A stretch of DNA of 64,000 bases. Source: Acanthamoeba sp. SK_2022b. Its lineage: Eukaryota; Discosea; Longamoebia; Acanthamoebidae. The stretch spans positions 23,158 to 87,157 of the forward strand of contig JANDJZ010000195.1 in the NCBI GenBank assembly GCA_027943245.1, given 5' to 3'. The translations under genes were made by a program, and so were the position numbers. Below the pieces are notes generated by a model, which was not told the DNA's origin, made no database searches, and worked only from the letters and a program-made list of their open reading frames with translations. Positions 22,570 to 33,339 of this stretch are shown piece after piece (the stretch's first letter is position 1; each line of letters begins with the position of its first letter).

Positions 22570-25500
22570 ATGAGCAACCAGAACGTCCCCTGGGCGAATC
22601 GAGGGCGAGGAAGAGGCGTGGCCAGGGGTGGACTAGGCGGCAGCGCCGACGAACCATCGAAAGGCGATGCGGTAGGTGAGGGCGAAGAGAAGAAGGCCTC
22701 TCCCTTTGGCGAGCGCGTCAAGCGACCTGGCGTAGGCCCAGGGAGCCCGGCTGCCTCCAAGGCGACCGAGGACCCCAAGCCGTCCCCCTTTGGAGAGCGG
22801 GTGAAGCGATCGACAACCAGCTCCGATTCTGACAAGAAGCCCCCAGAGTCTTCATCCTCGACTACAGCGACGTCGGCCGACGCAGCTAAGGCTTCCCCGT
22901 TTGGACCTCGCGTTACAAGGCCGGGCGCAGCTGCGGCCGCCTCTGAGGCGGCGGAGGCTACCGCCGCTACTAACGATGTTAAGAAGGAAGAGCCGGCAGC
23001 CGCGCCCGTCACCACCGAGAGCCCTACAGTGCCCAGCAAGCCTGCTGCCGACGAGCTTGCCGTGAGTGGCGACGAACTGGACATACTGAAGCGTCGGTAC
23101 ATATACTCTCTCTATCTCTCTCGCTCTCCTCCAGTGTGCTTTCGCTCTGTCCACCATGTGCGTAGTGACCTCACTGACAACTGGGCTTGCGGCTTAACGG
23201 CTACACCCAGACCTCCCCGCACTATGCGCGGTATTGCGCCTACCGAGATCTTCGAGCAGCGAGTGGCCGTTCTCGCCAACAGGTGCCCACTGCGACGGTG
23301 AGAAGGGGCGATCAGGCGCGATGATTGCTGACACTGGAATCGCGCCCTCCTCGTGTGCGTGCAGCCCACGCAAGGATAAGATCGTGTACAACCCTGAGAA
23401 GGAGAAGGAGAAGGAGAGCGATCCCGCTCAGGAGGTGATCGAGTCCCTCATTCCCCAAGTCGGTAAGTTGTCGATCGCGTGTGTATTGTGTTATGATGCA
23501 CAGGCGCTCATCACGCCCCACCCCCATCCTTCAGAGGTCACTGATGGAGTGGCCCCGGCCGCTCAGCCCGCGCAGGAGAAAGAGACCAATGCTCCAGGTT
23601 CGCGGCTGACCCTCAAGTCCTCGCCAAGCCTCGGTACGTTCCGACCAAATTGGCAGAGGGTGGTGGGCTCACTCCAAACGCGTCGCGTCAGACTCTGACA
23701 CGATGAGGAGGAGAGGGCACACTGCGCCTCCCCCGCGCACGGGCGAGGAGGCGACGGACGTCGAGTCTGAGGTCGAGGTGTCCGAGCAGGAGCGGCAGCT
23801 CGCCACTGAGGGCGCCTTTGGCGAGGGAGCCAACAGAAAGCGCAGCGGCACGGAAGGCATGTCGGTCGTCGAGTTCCTCAGCGTCGCGACCAAGGAAGTC
23901 AAGCTACTCCAAACCGTACTGTCCCGCCATCCTCGTATGCTTCCTCACGCCACAGTGGCTCACGCATTCATACACACACTCGCCCATTACAAACAGGTTA
24001 CCAAGGATCGCGCTGCTCCCAAGGCTGGCTCGAGGAAGAAGCCCACCAGGAGGAAGAGCATCATCGCGAGCTCGGGCAGAGCCGCCCAGCTCAAGGTACG
24101 ACTGCCGTGCCCAGGCCGTCAAGGCCAAGCGACCATCGGTCGGCGTTTGGCCGCCCTTAACGCCGGCGGTGGCGTACGCCGCGCAGAATGAGAGGCGCTG
24201 CTCCAGCATGGGCTTCCTGTCCGTCCCGGTGCTCGACTCGGGCGACCAGCCCTCGGAGGTCGTCTCGGCGGAGACGGCCGCGATCGAAGAGAGCGGACCC
24301 TCGCCGCAGGCTGATGACGAGAACCAGGCCTCGGCCGACCAGGGCAAGGGCACCCTCAAGAATGCCGGTCGGCGGGTACCTCCTCTTCACCTGCTTAAGG
24401 GGGAGGTCAAGCCGCTCGTGCTTGCTCACGTTGGCCCCTCAACAGTTCACCCTGTCGGCCGCCGACCTTGCGCAGGCCCAGCTCAAGAGGTCTGCCACTA
24501 CCGAGCCGAAGCCACGAGCCCCGGCGCTCAGTCAGGTAGCGTCTATCGCCACATCTCCCCTGGCCCCTTTTACTCATGCCCTGAGGTTGCCTGCGCCCAA
24601 TGAATGTGAAGGAGGACGCGGTCAACATGCTCTCCCGACTCAAAAAGAGCAACTCAGCAGTGGCGACGAGCAAGGAGGAGAAGGAGGAGGAAGCCTCCCC
24701 CGCGGCCTTTGGGTCGGCCCTGAAGAAGGTGGCCAAGCAAGCGCCCAACAACGAGCCCACAGCTGCCGCTCCTGGCACGACCCCGGTCTTTGCCCTCAAG
24801 AAGGCCGCGTCCGCTGTTGAGGTCAAGAAGGAGGAGAAGAAGGACGAGGCGGCATCGCCTCTTGCCAATCTTAAGAAGAAGAGCGCTGGTACGGTCTCTT
24901 TCTAACAGCTCAGCCGCGGTGATCAAGGTTGATTGATGGCATTTGCTGTTCCCCAGGCAAGGAAGAGGAGAAGCCCAAAGTCGAACCTGCCGCTGCGCCC
25001 GCTGCAGCTTCGAGCCCTGCGTGGGCCAAGAACCTCAAGAAGAACGCTGCCGGTACGACCTTCACCACGACTCTTCGCCATTACCAGTTCAAGTAGGAAG
25101 TACGAGCACTGACGGCCTTCTGTGCGTCCCATCTCAAGCTGAACCGGTACCGCCCAAGGAGGAGGAGAAACCAAAGGAGGAGCCTGCCAGCAACACTCCA
25201 GCGTGGGCCAAGAACCTCAAGAAGAACAGTACGTGCCCGTCTGCTCGAGCACTTGCGCTAGATGTCAAGTAGCGAGGAAACTTAGCTGTAAATGTTGTTT
25301 TTTCTTTGCAGGTGCAGAGGCGCCGAAGCAAGAAGAGAAGCCAAAGGAGCCCGCAGCGGCCTCTCCTGCCTGGGCCAAGAAGAAGGCCGCTGGTAAACCC
25401 TCCTCTCCCCTCTACTGTAGGCTCAGTCGCGCGGGCGGCCTCGTTGCTGACTGTTTTCTCTTCCACTACACAGCTGAGCCTCCTAAGGAGGAAGAGAAGC

Positions 25501-26134
25501 CGAACGAGAGCCCTGCCAGCAACTCGCCTGCGTGGGCCAAGAACCTCAAGAAGCCCGCCGCAGCTGCTCCCGAGCCTGTGAAGGAGGAGGAGAAGAAGGA
25601 ACCAGCCCCTGCAACCAACACGCCCGCGTGGGCCAAGAAGAAGAGCACCGGTAGACCTCCACTCCATCCCCTCTCAGGGTACCCAGTCTGACACATCAAC
25701 CCACAGATTCCGCGCCGGCAGCGGCGAAAGAGGAGCCGAAGCCAAAGGAGGAGGAGAAGAAGGAACCGGCCCCTGCCACCAACACGCCAGCGTGGGCCAA
25801 GAACCTCAAGAAGCCCGCTGGTGCGTTCTCCTCCTTCTACTTCTACTTCGCCAGGCGTGCGCAGCTGCTCACCAACGCGGCGTTTTTGCGCGTAGCGGCG
25901 GCGCCGGCCCCGGCAGCGGTTGAAGAGGAGAAGCCCAAGGCCGCAGCAGGAACGCCACCCTGGGCCCTCAAGAACAGCGCGGCCAAGGAGGAGGACAAGC
26001 CAGCGGCCACAGCGCCCAAGGCGGCAGAGCCGCCAGCCGAGGCCGCAGGCGGCTCGGTGAGCGCCGCGGCAGCGATGTTTGGCGGCCGAGGGAGAGGAGG
26101 CGGAGCAGTTGGCAGAGGAGGCAAGTTCAGCTGA
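22570..26134 (+). CDS. repeat-exon protein with SPFGERVKR and PAWAKNLKK motifs and RGG ends
   Basis: Starts MSNQNVPWANRGRGRGVARG. Exon 1 has three copies of a SPFG-[EP]-RV-[KT]-R motif. Middle exons (about 23215-24540) are highly charged, with KDKIVYNPEKEKEKES and GMSVVEFLSVATKEVKLLQ. From about 24970 to 25980 there are seven short units. Each carries a KEEEKPK-type acidic/basic linker and then (S/T)PAWAK-NLKK or PAWAKKK, mostly one unit per exon. The end is GGRGRGGGAVGRGGKFS. No known domain is recognised. Arg-Gly ends suggest RNA binding, and the repeated W-A-K-L-K-K motif may be a short peptide-binding site. Two adjacent genes (a second ATG at 24601, MNVKEDAVNMLSRL) are an alternative. Confidence 0.55.
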
Positions 26135-26296
26135 CGCCGTCCCGCCCCCACCCCACAACTGCCTCCAATTGTGACATTACGCAAGCCACGGCACCTGTGG
26201 TGTCCGGTGCTGCTGTTCGCTGGCTGACTAGCGGGAAAGCCAAAAAGAAATTGTAATTCCTGGTAATTTGGATCAGTTGTTCATTGTTTTCAGAAG

Positions 26297-27068
26297 ATGA
26301 GAAGCACCAGCCGCGTTGCCCGCCTGACCGCGCTGCCCACCGCCATCAGCGCCTCGTCTCCTGCCCCCTCGGCCACTGCCCTCTTCCTGTTCCATCAGCG
26401 ACGCACGTACGCGGCCAAGGCGCGAGCCCAGAAATGCGGTGAATTCAAGAAGGATGTTATTGGGCACCACACCGTCGACATCGGCGATGGACAGGGACAC
26501 CTCTTGGTCTTGCCCTCTTCAGGCGGTATCAACCCCTTCGCTCGCTCGAGCGTGTATTACATCGACACAACAACGAGTGGCGAGCATGGCGAATGGAAAT
26601 GGGAAGAGAAATCGGTGACTGGGCCCTTCCCGAGCGTCGGGCCTCGCGGTCACCGCTTTGGCAAGGAGCTCATCGTCGCGGGCAACCTTACCTCGGTGGG
26701 CCCCTTGAAGAAGAAGGGCATCGTCTCCTTGAACACTCGTACAGATCCCTCTTCCTAGAATTCTATCTCTTTATAATTATTATGATTATTTATCTCTTTA
26801 TTGGTGTGCAGAGGACTTCACGTCGTCGCGAGTCATGATGCTCGATCCGGCGTCGCAGAAGGCCACCAAGCAGCTTAACATGACCGCCTTCGTGACTGAG
26901 GCCACTCACAACCCGGACAAGGTCTGGTTCTTTGGCGAGAACTACCTCAACGCCAAGAACGAGAACGCCTCGTGCGAGGTGATGGTCTGGAACAAGGGTG
27001 CCCGCTTGCTCTCCTCCCGTTATCTAGATCGCACGCGTGCATGCGTTGCTCACCTATGTGTTGCGTGT

Positions 27069-27112
<44 letters not shown>

Positions 27113-27819
27113 TGAGTGAGTGAGTGCAGGCAACAACACGCTCTACTCGGCCACGGCCAACACGCTGCCCATCGTGGGCGATGGGCCCAAGGAGAAGAAG
27201 GAGCTCGCGGTGGCTGCCGTCGGCAAGGACAAGATCTACGTTGTCGGGCCCGACGTCTACCGCACCAAGCTCGAGACCTATGTGCTCGACACGGGTAACC
27301 ACACCACGGCCACCCCCCCCCCTTGCGTTCTCGATCGAGAGTGTTCACGTCGCCCAACGCGCGCGCACGTGACGCACACGCGATACGAACAACACAGAAC
27401 GGCTCGAGTGGTCGTTGGTCAAGACGAAGGGCGATAAGCCGGTGAACCCGCGCGCTGGCTTCTCGGTCACCGCCGTTGGAGACAAGCTCGTCTTCCTGGG
27501 CTACGACATGTCCCTCAACGACAAGACGATGGAGGTCTACGTCCTCGATACCGGCACGTGCTCCCTCCCCTCTTCCCCTCTCTGGGCCCATGTAGCCAGT
27601 CTCTCTCTTTGCGAGTAGCGCTTACCCTCTCCTCCGTTGGTGCACACAGACACGTCGACCTGGGAGAAGGCCGAGATGTCGGGTGACTCGATCAGCCCTC
27701 GCTTCGGCCACACGACGACACACCTGGGCGGCAACGAGTTCGCGGTGATCGGCGGCAAGGGCTACGCCTACTTCTCCACCTCGGTTAAGGATTTCTTCAA
27801 GCTCAAGCTCGACTTCTGA
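26297..27819 (+). CDS. kelch-type beta-propeller protein with mitochondrial-like presequence
   Basis: Exons 26297-26738, 26812-26997, 27130-27294, 27398-27553 and 27650-27819, all phase 1, give 372 residues. The first 45 residues are Arg/Ser/Ala-rich without acids (MRSTSRVARLTALP, HQRRTYAAKARAQ), as in mitochondrial presequences. The body shows kelch-like blades: PRGHRFGKELIVAGNL, KIYVVGPDVYRTKLETYVLD, PRAGFSVTAVGDKLVFLGYD followed by VYVLDTDTSTWEKAE, and SPRFGHTTTHLGGNEFAVIGG. Intron 4 has to start with GC (27554) rather than GT to keep the VYVLDT-DTSTW kelch motif intact. Intron 2 contains a (TG)n tract. Ligand and role are unknown. Confidence 0.78.
27070..27112. repeat. (TG)n microsatellite in kelch-gene intron
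   Basis: TG tract on the coding strand, followed by GAGT repeats and the acceptor TGCAG at 27129. Confidence 0.96.
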
Positions 27820-27973
27820 GCAAGAAAGAAGGCGGTGATGGTGATCATCAACAACAACCGTTCAACCAAACAACACGAACCCAAGAAGAACCAATGTGGT
27901 GTGTGTGTGTTTATTGATGTGTGTTGTGAGGTCGTGGCGACTGGGGTGTGGGGAGTCGGTTGGTAGCTGGTCG

Positions 27974-29399
27974 TTATTCGCTGGTGATGGTGAGGGAGTC
28001 GCTGACGTTGTCGTCCAACGCCGTCTGCTTCTTGCGCACTTCGCCCAACCGCTTCTCGAACGACGCGATGTCTATGTTGTGTGTGTGTGTGTGTGTGCGT
28101 GTCGTGGTCGCATGTCATCACCATCAGTGCTTCAGCGGAGGCGCCTCCAGTGTTGGATGGGAGAAGAGAAAACGAGTGTGCATACATGATTCGAGCACGG
28201 CCTTGTCCGACGGGTGGCTGGCGTCCATGGTGAGGAGCTGCAGCAACTGCGACGATCGCACGTAAAGAGACTCTGCCTTGTTGAAATAGCGCAGCACTTC
28301 GGCCATAGCCCCTTCTCGACCCTGGCGTAATTCATTGAATTACGAACGGGGAGGAGACCGCGTCAAGTTTACTGAAGAAGATGACGAACGACGACGAGGG
28401 CGAGGGCAAGTACCATCTGGAGGGCCGACTCGTAGATGGACTTCTCCGCCGGTGGGCACGAGTCGTTGGGTTTGAGGTTTCGCTTCAGGTACTCAGCCTT
28501 CTTGAGCGTCATCGTGAACTCGCCACGCATCCTCTCCACCACTGCCCACCGAACACAAACAAACAAACAAATTAAGCAAACAATTAAATAAAAAATTGAA
28601 TTAAAAGCTCCAAGTCAGCGAGAGGGCCCCATTTGGAAACACTTGACGCGAATGGACGGGGGGGGGGGCGAACACGTACCGAGGCCAAGGCGCGAGGAGG
28701 ACGCGAGGTGGTACGACTGGGCAGCTTTCTTGACGTACTGGGAGACCGAGTGATGGATGTGCAGGGCTTTTATGTACAACGCCAGCGCATCGAGCGGACT
28801 CACGTCGATCTGCGCAGAGGGGGGGGAGGAGATGCGTTGGTTAATAATCCACTCTCCCTCCTCTCTGACACTTGTAGCGAGACCCGCTCATCGATGCCTT
28901 GCGATGAGTTTAAGGATAGGGAGGGAGGCACCTTGGAGTCGGCGAGCTCAATCACAACAGAGGCCTTTCGAACCATCATTGCAAGGGCATCGATCGCGTG
29001 TCTCTGCACAACCGACCGCGATGGAGTTGAGGCCAAAGTCAGCGTTGGCCCTGCGCAGGCACGGGCACCGAACAGCGCAAATTGTGGAGGAGGGGGGGGG
29101 GGGCGTCACCTCTTCGGGAGTCGTGTAGGTTGATGTCGACGAGTCGGACGTCGAGTCCAACAGCTCGAACGAGTCATCGGTTCCCGACGATTCGGCACCC
29201 TGTACGACATTAAAATAAATAAATAAATTATTACGCAGCGCAGCGCGTGGTGGGACGTCGAGGCATCGCCTTACCCCTTTCCCTTTGCTTTCCAACTCGG
29301 CGGTGGTCGAGGGAATGGGGGAGAAATCGAACGATTCCTTGAACGGGTTGGTCAGCGGCCTGCGCGGACCCGAACCCCATCCTACACACACACGCACAC

Positions 29400-29457
<58 letters not shown>

Positions 29458-31406
29458 CGCACAAAGTTGGAGGGACCGGCGTCGCGCTCTAATTCGAAGA
29501 TGGGGAGCGCAGTACCTGAGCCAAAGCTTTCCACGCTGAAGCCGCCAGAAGAGGCGGGGCTCCTGAGATAGGCGGGCGAGTTGAGCTCGCTGCTGCCGCC
29601 GGCGCTTGTGGGGATGTGCATGAAGGAGCCGGGCGACGACGGCGATTCAAAGGCGGGCGGCGAGGGCAGCACCAGCATGTCGGTGCTCGAATTGGTCGGC
29701 GCGCTGCCCATCGTCACGCTTCGCTTCCTGAAAATGTTGTAGATTGGGGGGGGGGGGGTAATGGCGGTGTTAGGAATGTCGATGGCGGGCCAGCAGTGGA
29801 CTTACTCAATCGGACGCTCCAACGACGCGAACCTGTGCGCCCCGCTCTGCGAAATCGGAATCGCCCGCGAGCTCGACGGCTTGAACCCTGCCATCAGCGC
29901 CCCCGCCGACGACGACCAGCCTGCCTTCTCGTGCACGATGAACGCGTGGCTGAAGAACTCGCGCCACGTGATGCGCTCCTCCTTGTTCTTCTTGAGCAGC
30001 GACTGCAGCAGGTCCATGCACTCGCTCGACACCCCCAGGTTCCCCGGAAATTTGACTGTTGGTGGGAAGAGCAAAAATGGAAATGAGGTCCCCGTCGCAG
30101 CGGAGAAGACGAGGACATAAAAGGGTCGAGTACCTTGTTCGCTGATCAAGATGTGAACGAGTTCGATGTGGGTGCGCACGTTGAAGGGCGGCTTGCCGGT
30201 GAGCATCTCGAAGAGGATGGCGCCCACCGACCACAGGTCGGCCTTGGCGTCGTAGGGCTGGCACAACAGCACTTCGGGCGCCTTCAATGCGTTGACCACG
30301 CGCGAGAGAAAGAGAGCGTAAGGCGCTATGCGGTGCATGTAGTGCCAGGCAAAGTGATTGGGGGGGGGGGTTACCATGTAGAGGGGTGAGCCGCAAAGCG
30401 TGCTGGCCACCGACTGCGGCTCGATGAACCTGGCGAATCCAAAGTCGGCGATCTTCAGCTCCCACTTGGTCGTGCCGTCACCGCCCCCGGGCTTCGCTGC
30501 CATGAGCAGGTTCTGGGGCTTCAAATCTCTGCAGTACACGTCGTGTGTAGTAGATGTAGTGTGTCAACGACCGAACCAACCAACCAACCAAGAACTTACA
30601 AACCACAGGGAAGCTACCTGTGCACGATGTTCCTGCTGTGGAGATACTTGAGCCCCGAAGCTGTACGTAAGATGTGGCGGAGTAGGCCACGGAGGCAAGG
30701 AGAGAGAGAGAATGCCGGCATGGTGAGAAGGAGAGGGCTTCCTGTCGTAAGGCAACTGACGGTGAGGTGCGGTACCGAGCTGTCGGAGGAAGTAGCGCGC
30801 CGAGTCTTCGCTCAGCCGCTTGTGCTTCTTCAAGTAGTCCGAGAAGTCGCCGCCCACGCAGTACTCCAGTATCAAATAAATATACTCGCTCCCCTGCACC
30901 CCACCCATCGCCGCCACCACATGCGTTCAATAGTGCGCACCCCACCCATCACCGCCATCACCCACCACCATCATCATCACCACATAGGTCCAACAGTGCA
31001 CGCGTGTATATACGTTGCATGAGCGTGAAAGCACATGAACAGGCAAGAGCGCTCGCACACGAGAAGGAGAGAGGTCACGAACCACGTGGACTTCGTGTAG
31101 CGTGACGATGTTGTCGTGCTGGAGAGTCTTCATGATGCTGATCTCTGAGTCTAGCTGGCGCTTGAGCTTCTGGTTGGAGCGTGTGAGGCGGTCCACGTCG
31201 ACGACCTTGATCGCCACCACCTCCTGTTGTGCGTCATGCACCAAGTGAGGGAGACAGAAAAGGAGGAGGAAAGGGAGGGCAAGAGGAAAGCATACGGAGG
31301 GATTGTCCTTGTGGTGGCCGAGAAAGACGGTGGCAAAGGCGCCCTTGCCGATGCGCTTGCCATCCGACACGTAGTTTCCGATGGTGAATCCCTTGTTTTG
31401 TTCCAT
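27974..31406 (-). CDS. ATG1/ULK-like Ser/Thr kinase with C-terminal MIT-like region, copy 1
   Basis: Fifteen exons: 31406-31296, 31223-31083, 30893-30776, 30660-30618, 30528-30375, 30281-30134, 30055-29806, 29727-29516, 29381-29275, 29199-29110, 29003-28932, 28809-28680, 28541-28414, 28321-28186 and 28071-27974 (645 residues, phases all fit). Kinase motifs: [71 protein letters not shown] Ser/Pro-rich linker follows. The C-terminus is made of helices ([20 protein letters not shown] and [12 protein letters not shown]) like the MIT repeats of ATG1/ULK proteins. By family it would control autophagy initiation or related trafficking. It is the inverted paralogue of 39180-42890 with identical intron positions. 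Confidence 0.9.
28078..28098. repeat. short (TG)n tract in last intron of kinase copy 1
   Basis: On the coding strand this is (CA)n near the acceptor of intron 14. A longer CA tract is present in the same intron of kinase copy 2. Confidence 0.9.
29383..29456. repeat. (AC)n microsatellite in intron 8 of kinase copy 1
   Basis: A long AC tract on the plus strand (TG on the coding strand) that reaches the acceptor of exon 9. The paralogue lacks a repeat in this intron. Confidence 0.97.
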
Positions 31407-32597
31407 TTTTTGCTTGTTGTTTTTGAGTTTTTGTGTGAAGATAAAGATGCGAGTAGACGTAGATGTGATGTACAGAAAGTAGAAGAGGTAGATGCCGGAG
31501 GAGAATGAATGGGTACGAAAACTATACAACTATATACAAATCAAATGAAAAGCTTTCCTTCCTTTTTACACGAGATCTCTGGTCCTCTCTCGATGCTGTG
31601 CTTGTTATGTGCAATGTTTACATGTACGTAGGCCTTGCGGCCTTGGAGGGCAGAGATCAGCTGCTCTTCGGATGTGAATTTACTGCGATGCTAATGTCGG
31701 ATGGCCCTTTTCGCGCATTTGATGTCGTTGTGTTCTCGCGATTTGTGGCTCCACACAAAATCTGCGCTCGTCTGCTTCTACGATTTCTCTCAAGAATGGG
31801 TGTCTACGAACTACAGGAAGATGACATAACCCGCCGAACGTCCTACGCGCTGAGCACTTCTTGCGACATTTCAATAATTTGTCAGTTTTATTATTCAAAA
31901 ATAGTTCAAAAATCCGTGTTTGCCGCCAGAAAGCGGAGGAGCCGGTGGCGCTGTTGCGTCCTCCTGCTCAACATGGAGGGGCGGAACAGCAGGAATGGCA
32001 CGGGCGGCGATCAGACACAGAGCGGCCGACGAAAACTACAAACAGAGAGGAGAAGAAGAGCAAAGTAAAAGTGAAAGCCTCGGGTGAGTGTTCAGAATGA
32101 ACTATGGGTTAACATGGTCTCAACATCATTATTCTGTTGGTGGTGCATGTTAGTTTCTCATCAATACGCTCCCCTTCCTCGGCCATAACGGCGCGCTAAT
32201 GCAGCCTTCTTCTGCTCGTCTTCTCGTTCGCCACACCAACTTAAACGGGTGACTCCTTGCTCTGTTTTTTATTGTGGGAGGCGGAGTCCACAAAAACAAG
32301 AAAGATCGAAAGAGGGGCCACCTCACTCCGATCCATCACCTTCATCTCGGTGGCACCACGAGAAGTTGCAGGGAGCCCGCCGACACGCCCACTTGTGACT
32401 CCAATAGTGGTGCTCCTGTGCAGTGTTCTGGTTGGTAAAAATTTGCTGGTGGCGGAGCTTTTTGCCTATTTCGCCTTTCGCATACGCGTATGCGCAGATT
32501 CGAAGGGAAGCCCAGCGAGGCTTGCTAACGCACAATCAACGTAAATTCAACCCAGATTGTCCCTTTACGACTACGAGAGACGTGAAGACGAATCAAG
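31407..32597. other. 1.2-kb region between the kinase and the GET1-like gene; no gene supported
   Basis: It holds the kinase promoter side (see 31609-31644) and an open frame from ATG 31505 (to 32068) that resembles no family. A short plus-strand exon-like piece ending at a good donor (GTGAGT at about 32089) might belong to an unrecognised gene. I cannot support a model. Confidence 0.5.
31609..31644 (-). promoter_or_regulatory. conserved upstream element of kinase copy 1
   Basis: Read on the minus strand, a GGCCGCAAGGCCTA block is followed by ACATGTAAACATTGCAC, about 205 bases upstream of the ATG. Nearly the same element lies upstream of kinase copy 2 (38973-39008). Confidence 0.6.
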
Positions 32598-33339
32598 ATG
32601 AACGTTCGAATTCGCGGCCCGTTCTCGCTGGCCATTTTCCTTTTAGCCATGTTTGAGACCCTGCATTGGAGTCTTGGTGCGGGCGACGTCAACAGCACCG
32701 ATTTCTTCGAAAGAGAAGTGGACAACTTGCGCCGTATACAGGCTTCCTATCTGTCGTCGGGCGATACCATCGTTAGCATCGCGGCCAAGCTGGCCCAGAG
32801 AGAAACTGGCCGCAAGCACAGCGAGCAGGGATCGAGCGCCTTCGCCCATCGCAAGTGGGGGGAGCTCGAGCGCGAACTGGGCAAGCGATTTCGCCAAGAG
32901 AAGCAGCTTGAAATTTCCTCCAGAAGCCTCAAGGTGCAGAGATCATCCTCATTTCTATTTCTGACATCTCTTTAGATGGCCAGTGCTTGTTCTACAAGTC
33001 CAGTTGATGCAAAGCAAAAGTTCGTGCAACAGGGGAGTCCTTAATCATACTGACGCCGCACCTTTCGCCAGGTCTCTCAACTCTCGGAGAGGAACTTAGC
33101 ACACACCGACATGCTCAAATCTCGAGGTCGTGCCCTGGTCGCATCGGTAACGTTACCCTCTTTGTTATTGCGCACACGCACTCGCGCCTCTCTGCTGACA
33201 GCGCCCCTGATCCGACAGCACCCCGAGCCGAGCCCAAGGGGAGCTGAAGGCGCATCTGGTCAACGCAACATGGTTATCTTTGCAGTCTTGTACATGTCCG
33301 CGACGATCTCTCAGCTGCTTGGTTCTACCATGTCGGCCG
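32598..33339 (+). CDS. small membrane protein with TM-coil-TM layout, possibly GET1/WRB-like
   Basis: Exons 32598-32933, 33072-33146 and from about 33213 read in phase. The N-terminus MNVRIRGPFSLAIFLLAMFE is a membrane segment, followed by a charged coiled coil containing SAFAHRKWGELERELGKRF. That resembles the FA-x-W-x-K-LxRK stretch of GET1/WRB. A second hydrophobic segment is NMVIFAVLYMSATISQLLG. GET1/WRB recruits the GET3 ATPase for insertion of tail-anchored proteins at the ER. The 3' end is unresolved: the frame runs on into the start of the TULIP-PqiA gene, and a GCC-G|GT donor at 33340 may be shared. The similarity is weak, so the name is tentative. Confidence 0.42.

Noticed and set aside
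31505..32068. 188-codon plus-strand open frame upstream of kinase copy 1
   Set aside because: It lies over the kinase promoter, has mixed composition and no motif. No transcript evidence is available.
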